Below are positions 1 to 6,275 of a DNA stretch of 14,727 nt, one piece after another. Source of the stretch: Deltaproteobacteria bacterium (GTDB lineage: Bacteria; Myxococcota; B64-G9); assembly GCA_003647095.1 (NCBI GenBank), contig QMME01000062.1, positions 1 to 14,727 of the forward strand. Reading direction: 5' to 3'. The position numbers and the translations under genes are program-made. The notes beneath the pieces are model-generated. The model did not search any database and had not been told where the DNA came from. It worked only from the letters and a program-made list of their open reading frames with translations. Positions within the stretch are counted from its first letter, which is position 1, and every line of letters starts with the position of its first letter.

Positions 1-56
1 ACTTCCGGCAGGCTGGCCAGGAGGGGAAAATCATCCCTGCCGGCTGACCGGCCCAT
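1..56 (-). CDS. 5' end of an unidentified gene, cut by the window edge
   Basis: An ATG lies three bases after the cysK stop codon and opens a frame that stays open to the window edge (about 18 codons, beginning MGRSAGRDDFPLLASLPE). A strong ribosome binding site (AGGAGAAG) sits in the last codons of cysK, about eight bases before this ATG, which suggests a real and translationally coupled fourth gene of the sulfur operon. Too little is visible to assign a family. By analogy with sulfur-carrier operons, an E1-like MoeB/ThiF/HesA enzyme, a JAMM protease or a serine acetyltransferase would fit, but that is guesswork from context. Confidence 0.55.
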   Translation of the reverse strand, partial: MGRSAGRDDFPLLASLPE

Positions 57-59
57 GTC

Positions 60-989
60 TCACTTCTCCTCTGCGAACAGCCAGGTGCTCAGGTAGCGCT
101 CGCCGGTGTCAGGCAGCACCACCACGATGGTCTTGCCGGACAGCTCCGCGCGGGCGGCCAGCTGCAGACCGGCCCAGGCGGCGGCCCCGGAGGAGATGCC
201 GGCCAGTATGCCCTCCTCGCGGGCCAGGCGGCGGGCGGTGTTGCCGGCATCCTCGGCCGTGACCTTGACGATCTCGTCGACGAGGTCCAGGCGCATCACC
301 CCGGGCACGAACCCGGCACCGATGCCCTGGATCTTGTGGGGGCCGGGCTTGCCGCCGCTGAGTACCGGCGAGTCGGACGGCTCCACGGCCACTGCCAGCA
401 GCCCCGGCTTACGCTGCTTGAGCTCCTCGGCCACACCGCTGATGGTGCCGCCGGTGCCCACGCCGGCCACCACCACGTCGACCTGGCCGTCGGTATCCTG
501 CCAGATTTCCTCGGCGGTGGTGCGCCGGTGTATCTCGGGATTGGCCGGGTTTTCGAACTGCTGCAGCATCAGGGCATTTTCATCATCGGCCACCATCTGC
601 TCGGCCCGGCGGATGGCCCCGGGCATTCCCTCGGAACCGGGCGTGAGCACCAGCTCCGCCCCGAAGACACCCAGCAGCTTGCGGCGTTCGATGCTCATGG
701 TATCGGGCATCACCAGGCGCAGCCGGTAACCGCGGGCAGCGGCCACGAAGGCCAGGGCGATACCGGTGTTGCCGCTGGTGGGTTCGATCAGCACCGTGTC
801 CGGGCCGATGCGGCCTTCGCGTTCGGCCGCCGCGATCATGGCCAGGCCGATGCGATCCTTGACGCTGGCGCAGGGATTGAAGCTCTCCAGCTTTCCCAGC
901 AGGCTGCCCGGCAGGCCCCCACCCAGCTTGCCCAGCCGCACCAGGGGGGTGGCACCGACCAGGTCGGTAACGTTCTCGGCGACGTTCAT
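60..989 (-). CDS. cysK: PLP-dependent cysteine synthase (O-acetylserine sulfhydrylase family)
   Basis: This cytoplasmic fold-type II PLP enzyme makes L-cysteine from an activated serine, normally O-acetylserine, and a sulfur donor. The 309-residue product has the usual family length. Visible motifs are NPCASVKDRIG with the PLP lysine at K44, the substrate loop TSGNT (71-75), the phosphate-binding GVGTGGT (about 176-182), GIGAGF (222-227) and ISSGAA near 265-270. The ATG at 989 was chosen because AAAGG lies nine bases upstream. An ATG at 998 is possible but sits directly against that sequence. The much longer open frame to 1358 runs antisense through the Rrf2 gene's own strand in another frame and shows no homology. 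It is the third gene of an operon behind a MoaD/ThiS-like carrier and an Rrf2 regulator. That context leaves open whether sulfide or a carrier thiocarboxylate, as for CysM/CysO, is the true donor. Confidence 0.95.
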   Translation of the reverse strand: MNVAENVTDLVGATPLVRLGKLGGGLPGSLLGKLESFNPCASVKDRIGLAMIAAAEREGRIGPDTVLIEPTSGNTGIALAFVAAARGYRLRLVMPDTMSIERRKLLGVFGAELVLTPGSEGMPGAIRRAEQMVADDENALMLQQFENPANPEIHRRTTAEEIWQDTDGQVDVVVAGVGTGGTISGVAEELKQRKPGLLAVAVEPSDSPVLSGGKPGPHKIQGIGAGFVPGVMRLDLVDEIVKVTAEDAGNTARRLAREEGILAGISSGAAAWAGLQLAARAELSGKTIVVVLPDTGERYLSTWLFAEEK

Positions 990-1015
990 GTCCGCCATCC
1001 TTTCCCGGTAATGAC

Positions 1016-1456
1016 CTAGATGAAGTACATCAATTCCCGGTGAGCCAGCTGTTCCTGCCGTCGCACCAGCTGCTGCAGGTTGACATGGCTCAGCATCTGC
1101 TCGAGGGAATCTTCCATGCGCTGCCATACCTCCCGGGCCACGCACTCCCGGGTGCGATCGCACAGGCTGCTGTCGTGGAGACACTCTACCGGGGCAAAGG
1201 ATCCCTCCAGGGCGTGCAGCACCTGGCGCGCGGTGATGTCGGCGGCGGACCGGGCCAGCAGGTAGCCGCCCCGGGCGCCGCGCACCGCTCGTACCAGCCC
1301 GGCGTTCTTCAGCGAAGTGAGAATGCTGTGCAGGTACTTGCGCGACAGCTTCTGGCACTCCGAGATGGTACTCATCATCACCGGGCCGTCGCCCTCGCGA
1401 GAGGCCAGCTCGATCATCACCCGCAACCCGTACCTACCCTTTGTGGAAACTCTCAT
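1016..1456 (-). CDS. Rrf2 family transcriptional regulator, IscR/CymR-like
   Basis: The 146-residue product is a typical Rrf2-family winged-helix repressor or sensor. The N-terminal MRVSTKGRYGLRVMIELA, the recognition region around SRKYLHSILTSLKNAGLV (38-55) and the wing RGARGGYLLAR (59-69) are all characteristic. Cysteines C92, C99 and C105 occupy the loop where IscR-type members bind an Fe-S cluster (spacing CX6CX5C), so redox, iron or cysteine-status sensing is plausible. CymR-type members without a cluster control cysteine genes. The ATG at 1456 follows a GAGGGAGAAG ribosome binding site. The gene lies between a sulfur-carrier gene and cysK on the same strand, so it probably regulates this operon, including itself. 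A perfect inverted repeat over the operon promoter is the candidate binding site. Confidence 0.93.
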   Translation of the reverse strand: MRVSTKGRYGLRVMIELASREGDGPVMMSTISECQKLSRKYLHSILTSLKNAGLVRAVRGARGGYLLARSAADITARQVLHALEGSFAPVECLHDSSLCDRTRECVAREVWQRMEDSLEQMLSHVNLQQLVRRQEQLAHRELMYFI

Positions 1457-1508
1457 GGCTTCTCCCTCTTCCAGATCAGCAAGATACCAATTCGCCTGCC
1501 TTCCCCTG

Positions 1509-1745
1509 TCAACCACCGCCCGCCAGCAGCACGAAGCGAACATCGTCCCCGTCCTCGAGCCGGGCATCGAGCCCCACCCGCCGGCCGTTACGCACCACGG
1601 CCACCCGGCGCATGTCCGCTGGTGAATAGCCCAGATCGGCCAACAAGGCGGCGATGTCGGAACCGGGTACGAATTCCAGCCGGCGGCTGTGCTCCGGCCA
1701 GGGGCGCTTGATTGGCCCGAAAAAACCTGCGGTAACGCTGGGCAT
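1509..1745 (-). CDS. MoaD/ThiS-like ubiquitin-fold sulfur carrier
   Basis: The 78-residue product has the size and layout of beta-grasp sulfur carriers (ThiS, MoaD, CysO). It has an N-terminal strand, a DIAALLADLGYSP helix (30-42), a VAVVRNGRRVGLDARLEDGD segment (48-67) matching the family's NG...L.DGD pattern, and a C-terminal FVLLAGGG. The terminal Gly-Gly is adenylated and thiocarboxylated by an E1-like partner in known members. The ATG at 1745 follows AGGAGAAG at good spacing. It is the first gene of the operon ahead of the Rrf2 regulator and cysK. This suggests a carrier of sulfur for cysteine synthesis rather than for thiamine or molybdopterin, but the acceptor is inferred from context alone. 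The 52-base gap to the next gene fits a single transcript. Confidence 0.8.
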   Translation of the reverse strand: MPSVTAGFFGPIKRPWPEHSRRLEFVPGSDIAALLADLGYSPADMRRVAVVRNGRRVGLDARLEDGDDVRFVLLAGGG

Positions 1746-1758
1746 CTATTCTTCTCCT

Positions 1759-1779
1759 AGTCCAGCATGTTTCTGGACT
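1759..1779. promoter_or_regulatory. Inverted repeat over the sulfur-operon promoter, candidate Rrf2 operator
   Basis: AGTCCAG and CTGGACT form perfect 7-bp arms separated by seven bases (1759-1765 and 1773-1779). The upstream arm covers half of the -10 box and the spacer covers the expected start of transcription, so a dimeric protein bound here would block RNA polymerase. The operon encodes an Rrf2 regulator, which makes autoregulation the simplest reading. The repeat could also form a small hairpin at the very 5' end of the mRNA. Confidence 0.5.
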
Positions 1780-1805
1780 TTAGACACCTCGCCACGACGA
1801 GTCAA
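1777..1805 (-). promoter_or_regulatory. Sigma70-type promoter of the sulfur operon
   Basis: Read on the minus strand, TTGACT (1805-1800, five of six matches to -35) is followed after 17 bases by TAAAGT (1782-1777, four of six to -10). Transcription would start near 1770, giving a short leader of about 25 bases that holds the AGGAGAAG ribosome binding site of the sulfur-carrier gene. This is the best promoter match in the window. Confidence 0.6.
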
Positions 1806-1823
1806 GCACAATTCGCCCCTTCG

Positions 1824-1860
1824 GAAACCCCAACGTTGCAAAAAACAACGTTGGGGTTTC
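1824..1860. repeat. Perfect 15-bp inverted repeat (long hairpin) containing a doubled 8-bp palindrome
   Basis: Arms GAAACCCCAACGTTG (1824-1838) and CAACGTTGGGGTTTC (1846-1860) are exact complements around the seven-base loop CAAAAAA. Each arm also contains CAACGTTG, itself a palindrome, so the site reads as two identical 8-bp palindromes 15 bp apart centre to centre. It lies about 19 bp upstream of the -35 box of the sulfur operon and about 240 bp before pepF. No T-run follows on the plus strand, so an intrinsic terminator is unlikely. An operator pair or an RNA hairpin in a long pepF leader is possible. Confidence 0.7.
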
Positions 1861-1989
1861 AAGATGACCCGGTGCCGGTAAGGAAACCTGGAACATGCTT
1901 CGCAAACTGCAGAAATCACAAAAAGTTAATTTCCGGGCCGTTGCGCGCAGCGCTGTCAGGGCTCGCCAATTCAACAGGCAAAACTTCAA

Positions 1990-2018
1990 CCCCGCAGTTG
2001 CTTATGCAACTGCAGGGG
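1990..2018. repeat. Hairpin upstream of pepF
   Basis: CCCC-GCAGTTGC (1990-2001) pairs with GCAACTGC-A-GGGG (2006-2018) around the loop TTAT. This gives an 8-bp perfect stem plus four more pairs across a one-base bulge. It has no following T-run. It ends about 80 bases before the pepF start codon, and a perfect TTGACA at 2027-2032 follows directly. Confidence 0.5.
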
Positions 2019-2098
2019 AATGTCTGTTGACAACGAATGCTCGCGGGTACATCTTGGTGGCGTCCGCAATGTGGATAACTTCAGGAAAGGACCCCCCC

Positions 2099-3985
2099 AT
2101 GAACAGAATAGCCAGCATTATCGTGGTCATGACGTTGTGCGTGCCGGCGGTCGCTTCCGCCGGGGAGGATGCCATGAAGGCCAAGACCCTCAGTCGCAGC
2201 CAGGTAGACGAAAAATACAAGTGGAAGATCGAGGACCTCTATCCCTCTCGCCAGGCCTGGGAAAAGGACCTGGCCCAGCTCAACAAGGAACTGGCCGCGG
2301 TGGGCAAGTGCCGGGGCCGGCTGGGTCGCGGAGTCAAGGTACTGGCCCGCTGCCTGGACGAGGGATTTTCCCTGCTCAAGCGCCTGTACCGCCTGTACGC
2401 CTACGCCATGCGCCTGCATGACCAGGACGCGCGGGATACCGACGGCCAGGAACTCAAGAGCATCATCCAGAAGACCTCCACCGAGGTCGACGCCCGCATG
2501 TCGTTCGTGGAGCCGGAGATCCTGCGCATTCCCCCGGCCCGTCTCAAGAAATGGCGGCGCTCCCGGCTGCTGGCCGATTACCGGCACTACCTCGACAACA
2601 TCACCCGGCGGCGGCGCCACATCCTGCCGGCTGACCAGGAGAAACTCCTGGCCCAGGCCGGCAACCTGGCCGCCGTGCCCACCAATGTCTACCAGACCCT
2701 CAACACCGTCAACCTGCCCTACCCCGAGGTCACCCTCTCGAGCGGAGAGAAGGTCAAGCTTACCGCGGCCATGTATACCCGCTACCGTGCCCTGGACAAC
2801 CGGGCCGATCGCCTGACGGTCTTCCGCGCCTTCTGGGGAGTGTACCGGGCCTTCCGGGAAAGCTATGCCGCGCTGCTGGCGGGGCAGGTGAACCGCGATC
2901 ACTACTTCGCCGAGGCTCGCAAGTACAAAAGCGATCTGGCCGCAGCGCTCGACGTCAACAACGTACCCACTTCCATCTACCTGAACATGATCGAGCAGAT
3001 TCACCAGGCCCGGCCGTTGCTGTGGCGCTACCTGAAGGTTCGGGCCCGCTTGCTGGGCATCAAGGATTTGGGCTACCACGATCTCTATCCCTCCATCGTG
3101 CCTCGCGTGGAGATGAAGGTGCCCTTCGACCAGGCTCGCCAGGTGCTGCTGGAGGCCCTGGCGCCGCTGGGTCGGGACTACACCGGCGTCCTCGAGCAAG
3201 CCTTCGGGCAGCGCTGGGCCGATGTCTATCCCACCGAGGGCAAGCGCTCCGGTGCCTACTCCGACGGTGCCGCCTACGACGTGCATCCTTACGTGCTGCT
3301 CAACTACAACGACGATTACGAATCGCTGAGCACCATGGCCCACGAGTTCGGGCATGCCATGCACAGTTACCTGAGCAACAAGAACCAGCCCTTCGCCATG
3401 GCCGACTATCCCATCTTCGTGGCCGAGGTGGCTTCCACCTGCAACGAGAACCTGTTGCGGCTGCACCTGCTCAAGAAGGAAAGCGACCGCCAGAAACGGT
3501 TGTTTCTGCTGGGCCAGCACCTGGAGAACTTCCGCACCACCGTCTTCCGCCAGGCGTTGTTCGCCGAGTTCGAACTCAAGATCCACCAACTGGCCAGCCA
3601 GGGCGTGCCGCTGACCGCCGACAAGCTCGACGAGCTCTACCTGCAACTGCTGCGCTACTACTATGGAGAGGCCGAGGGCGTCATCAAGATCGATCCCCTC
3701 TACGCCGTGGAGTGGGCCTACATCCCGCACTTCTACTACAACTTCTACATGTTCCAGTACACCACCAGCTTCATCGCCGCCACCTCCATCGCCGAAAACA
3801 TCTTCGCCGGCGACGGGCAGGCCCGGCAGGCCTACCTGAAGATGCTCAAGGCGGGCGGCAGCAAGTACGCCGTGCAGCTGCTCAAGATGGCCGGAGTGGA
3901 CATGACCGCAGCCCGGCCTTACCAGGTGGCCTTCGAATCGATGAAGAGAACTCTCGACGAGATCGAGAAACTGACCGCCGAGTAG
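2099..3985 (+). CDS. pepF: Oligoendopeptidase F (peptidase family M3B) with an export signal
   Basis: The 628-residue product is an M3B zinc metallopeptidase that cleaves short peptides. The zinc site HEFGH is at 415-419, with the third ligand glutamate at E443 in AEVAST, as the family requires. N-terminal residues 23-50 continue into DEKYKWKIEDLYPS, typical of PepF openings. The ATG at 2099 follows AGGAAAGG eight bases upstream. From this start the protein begins MNRIASIIVVMTLCVPAVASA, a clear Sec signal peptide with an AxA-type site after residue 21. Most PepF proteins are cytoplasmic and lack one, so this copy probably works in the periplasm or outside the cell. It stands alone, divergent from the sulfur operon. 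Its TAG stop directly abuts the stop of the convergent lipoprotein gene. Confidence 0.93.
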   Translation: MNRIASIIVVMTLCVPAVASAGEDAMKAKTLSRSQVDEKYKWKIEDLYPSRQAWEKDLAQLNKELAAVGKCRGRLGRGVKVLARCLDEGFSLLKRLYRLYAYAMRLHDQDARDTDGQELKSIIQKTSTEVDARMSFVEPEILRIPPARLKKWRRSRLLADYRHYLDNITRRRRHILPADQEKLLAQAGNLAAVPTNVYQTLNTVNLPYPEVTLSSGEKVKLTAAMYTRYRALDNRADRLTVFRAFWGVYRAFRESYAALLAGQVNRDHYFAEARKYKSDLAAALDVNNVPTSIYLNMIEQIHQARPLLWRYLKVRARLLGIKDLGYHDLYPSIVPRVEMKVPFDQARQVLLEALAPLGRDYTGVLEQAFGQRWADVYPTEGKRSGAYSDGAAYDVHPYVLLNYNDDYESLSTMAHEFGHAMHSYLSNKNQPFAMADYPIFVAEVASTCNENLLRLHLLKKESDRQKRLFLLGQHLENFRTTVFRQALFAEFELKIHQLASQGVPLTADKLDELYLQLLRYYYGEAEGVIKIDPLYAVEWAYIPHFYYNFYMFQYTTSFIAATSIAENIFAGDGQARQAYLKMLKAGGSKYAVQLLKMAGVDMTAARPYQVAFESMKRTLDEIEKLTAE

Positions 3986-5524
3986 TCAGCCCCCCTGCTG
4001 AAATTCCACCACCTCCACCTTCAGTCCCGACGCGAAGGCGGCCAGCAGCTGCCGGCGCTGCTGCCAGTCGCCGCCCGGCCCCAGCGGCAGCCAGCCCAGG
4101 CGAATCCAGCGTACATCGATGGAATCCCGCTCCTGGGCGGGATCCAGCGGATACCAGGCACCGGCCAGCCAGGCCTCCACCCACATGTGCTTCCAGAAAG
4201 CCCCCCGGCGCCAGACCAGGCCCAGCACCGCCCGGGCGGGGATGCCCGCCACCCGCAGCAAGGCGGCCAGCAGGATAGACTGCTCGGCGCAATCACCATA
4301 GCCGCCCGCCAGCACCTGGTCGGCGGGCACGAAGGCCAGGCGCCGGCGGGAATCAATTTCCCGGCTGACGAAACGCCGCAGGGCCCGGGCGGCCTGCCAG
4401 GCATCCGCAGTACCTCCCAGGGCACCGGCCGCGGCCCTTTGCAGATCCGGTTTTGCCAGCGGCAGCATGGTCGAGGCGCGCAGGTACCTCGCCACCTCTG
4501 CCGGCACCGGGAAGTTCCGGGGCACCCGGCCCGGCGGGGAAAGGCGTTGCACTTCCACCAGGAAAGTCGAGGGCCCCGGGTGACCACGCAGCCGCTGACC
4601 CGGGCCCACGAGATTGCCGGCAGCGAAATTCTCCGGCAGTCCTTCCACCCGGTAGAGCACCCGTTCTACCCGCTCGACGTGCTGCCAGGGCGGTGTGAAT
4701 GGTACCGACTCCAGCGAGGAGAGGTCGACCGCCTCGGCCGGTTCCGGCGGGGGACCCGCTTGCCGCGCGAAGGCCAAGCGCAGCCGGCCCAGGCCCAGTC
4801 GCAAGTGCCACGGTACCAGTTCGTCGTCGAGCAGCATCTGCACCGGCTCGCGACTGCCGTCTTTCACCAGCAGCTGCGCGCTCAGCAACTCCCGCCCCTC
4901 GCGCCGCTGCCGGGGGCCGACGACCAGGGTCTGTTCCAGGTAGGCGCCCAGGCCACCGTCGAAGGTCACGAAGGTGCGCCGCTCACCCGGCCGGGGAACG
5001 CCCTTTCCGAAAAGCCGGGCATAGGATACCGGGAAGACCGCTTCCCTTCGCAGCGGCAAGCGGACCGTCTCCGCTCCCCGTACCACTACCCAGTCATCTC
5101 CCCGGCGGCCCGCCTGCACCGCCAGCGTGACTCGAGCCTGTTCGCTTTCGCTCCAGTACAGGCGCAGCAGGTGCCCGTCCCGGTCGACCAGCGCCCGCTG
5201 TTCGAACACCAGCAGGGAGTCCTGGCCCCGCAGCCCCAGCCGCACCTCGGTGCGGGCCTGGACGACGCGAAACGCCGTTGACCGGGCCGGGTCGGAAAAA
5301 ACCTCCAGCCGGTGCCAGCCGGCCGTCCGCCCCTGCAGCAATACCCGGTACCACAGGCGTCGTTGCAAACGCCACGGTGCCCGGGGAAAGGAGAAATCGA
5401 AAGTCGCCGGCTTCGACCGGGCCGGAGGGCGTCGCTCTTGACAGCCCGCCGCCAGCAGGCCGGCCAGCACCAGTATCCACCAGCCCATGGGCCGGGAGCG
5501 AGACCGTGATACGGGCGGCTCCAT
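3986..5524 (-). CDS. Lipoprotein with a C-terminal transglutaminase-like domain
   Basis: The 512-residue product starts with a lipoprotein signal: arginine-rich residues 3-11, hydrophobic 14-25 and lipobox LAAGC with C28, so it should be membrane-anchored. Residues about 50-340 form a beta-rich region I do not recognise. Residues about 370-465 match the transglutaminase-like core: GDCAEQSILLAALLRVAGIPAR with catalytic C412, HMWVEAW with H446, and LDP with D461. Members act as transglutaminases or, more often in bacteria, as cysteine peptidases. The substrate is unknown. The ATG at 5524 has no clear ribosome binding site. M13 is an alternative start that would still leave a good signal. The gene is divergent from the PilZ gene (73-bp gap), and its TGA abuts the pepF stop with no spacing. 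Confidence 0.85.
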   Translation of the reverse strand: MEPPVSRSRSRPMGWWILVLAGLLAAGCQERRPPARSKPATFDFSFPRAPWRLQRRLWYRVLLQGRTAGWHRLEVFSDPARSTAFRVVQARTEVRLGLRGQDSLLVFEQRALVDRDGHLLRLYWSESEQARVTLAVQAGRRGDDWVVVRGAETVRLPLRREAVFPVSYARLFGKGVPRPGERRTFVTFDGGLGAYLEQTLVVGPRQRREGRELLSAQLLVKDGSREPVQMLLDDELVPWHLRLGLGRLRLAFARQAGPPPEPAEAVDLSSLESVPFTPPWQHVERVERVLYRVEGLPENFAAGNLVGPGQRLRGHPGPSTFLVEVQRLSPPGRVPRNFPVPAEVARYLRASTMLPLAKPDLQRAAAGALGGTADAWQAARALRRFVSREIDSRRRLAFVPADQVLAGGYGDCAEQSILLAALLRVAGIPARAVLGLVWRRGAFWKHMWVEAWLAGAWYPLDPAQERDSIDVRWIRLGWLPLGPGGDWQQRRQLLAAFASGLKVEVVEFQQGG

Positions 5525-5561
5525 GCCCGCAGGCTAGCACGCCCCCCCCTGGCCTTCCAGC

Positions 5562-5591
5562 TTGCCTTGCGCCCCGATTGCCCCTTATCAT
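5562..5591 (+). promoter_or_regulatory. Promoter of the PilZ gene, placing transcription start at or beside the ATG
   Basis: TTGCCT (5562-5567, four of six to -35) is followed after 18 bases by TATCAT (5586-5591, five of six to -10). Only six bases separate the -10 box from the ATG at 5598, and no ribosome binding site precedes it. If the promoter is real, the mRNA is leaderless. Confidence 0.45.
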
Positions 5592-5597
5592 CATCGC

Positions 5598-6275
5598 ATG
5601 CCACGCCACAAGGAGCTGCTGGCCAGTTACCCCCGGAGGGAATCCTTCCTGGCCCACTTTCGCCGGGAGGGAACCACCGGGGTGCTGTTCGTGGAAACGG
5701 CCCGGCCGCTGAAACTGTCGGAACCGGTCACCGTGCTGGTGGACTTTCCCGGGCAGGAGCGCTCCTTTCGCCTCCAGGGGCGCGTGGTCTCCCGCCGGCG
5801 GGCCTCCCGGCAGCCGCCCCTGCCGCCGGGCGTCGAGGTGGTGCTGGCACCCGACCAGGCCCCCACCCTGCAACTGGTGCTGGATCACGTCGCCGGCAAG
5901 CAGGTTCGCTTCGTACCCCGCCGCAGCGGGCGCGTACAAACGACCTGCGAGATATCCTATCGCTCCGATGACGCCTTCGTGCAGGAATTTTCCGAGGACA
6001 TAAGCGAGGGGGGCACCTTCGTGCGCACCGAGCGGCTGTTGCCCATCGGCACCGCCCTGGAATGCCGCCTGAAACCTCCCGGCTACCTGTTGGGGATCAA
6101 GGTGTCCGCCCGGGTGACCTGGCACCGCGAACAAGGTCAACCGCGGGGCATGGGCTTGCAGTTCGTCTTCTCCTCGGCCTCCCAGCGCCGCAAGCTGGAG
6201 CGATTGGTGAAACGACTGCGGCAGCGCCAGGGAGACACCCTGAACCGAACCATGAAGCGCCTCAGGAATCGTTAG
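5598..6275 (+). CDS. PilZ domain protein, probable c-di-GMP receptor
   Basis: The 225-residue product has a C-terminal PilZ domain (about 101-200). The c-di-GMP motifs are complete: RxxxR at R108-R112 and DxSxxG at D134-S136-G139 (DISEGG). The domain ends with RGMGLQFVF, as in the Myxococcus-type PilZ paralogues. The N-terminal part (about 1-95) has a similar beta pattern (VTVLVDFPGQERSFRLQGRV) and may be a degenerate second PilZ or YcgR-N-like domain. The tail (195-225) is strongly basic. The ATG at 5598 was preferred to TTG at 5562, although neither has a Shine-Dalgarno sequence. The output target is unknown. PilZ proteins act on motility, exopolysaccharide or development. The 3' end overlaps the convergent PilZ gene by 14 bp. 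Confidence 0.85.
   Translation: MPRHKELLASYPRRESFLAHFRREGTTGVLFVETARPLKLSEPVTVLVDFPGQERSFRLQGRVVSRRRASRQPPLPPGVEVVLAPDQAPTLQLVLDHVAGKQVRFVPRRSGRVQTTCEISYRSDDAFVQEFSEDISEGGTFVRTERLLPIGTALECRLKPPGYLLGIKVSARVTWHREQGQPRGMGLQFVFSSASQRRKLERLVKRLRQRQGDTLNRTMKRLRNR

Larger units (their letters stand above)
1746..2098. other. Divergent intergenic region between the sulfur operon and pepF
   Basis: This 353-bp gap holds the sulfur-operon promoter with its inverted repeat, two hairpins (1824-1860 and 1990-2018) and a perfect TTGACA at 2027-2032 that could be a -35 box for pepF. The best -10 near it is poor (TACATC at 2048-2053), so the pepF promoter is not settled. The stretch is richer in A and T than its neighbours. 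The pepF frame stays open from 1895, but that part resembles no protein I know and lacks a convincing ribosome binding site, so I treat it as non-coding. Confidence 0.6.

Noticed and set aside
990..1358. Upstream in-frame extension of cysK (ORF could begin at 1358)
   Set aside because: It overlaps the Rrf2 gene on the same strand in another frame, has a low-complexity Pro/Arg/Gly composition, and extends well before the normal CysK N-terminus.
1457..1567. Upstream in-frame extension of the Rrf2 gene
   Set aside because: The conserved Rrf2 N-terminus begins at 1456 with a good ribosome binding site, and the extension overlaps the sulfur-carrier gene.
1895..2098. In-frame extension of pepF to an ATG at 1895
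   Set aside because: It would bury a clear signal peptide 68 residues inside the protein, has no Shine-Dalgarno support, and covers a hairpin and a -35-like box.
2081..3730. 549-codon open frame antisense to pepF
   Set aside because: Codon-position shadow in high-GC DNA. The product is Gly/Val/Gln-rich with no recognisable motif, while pepF on the other strand is unmistakable.
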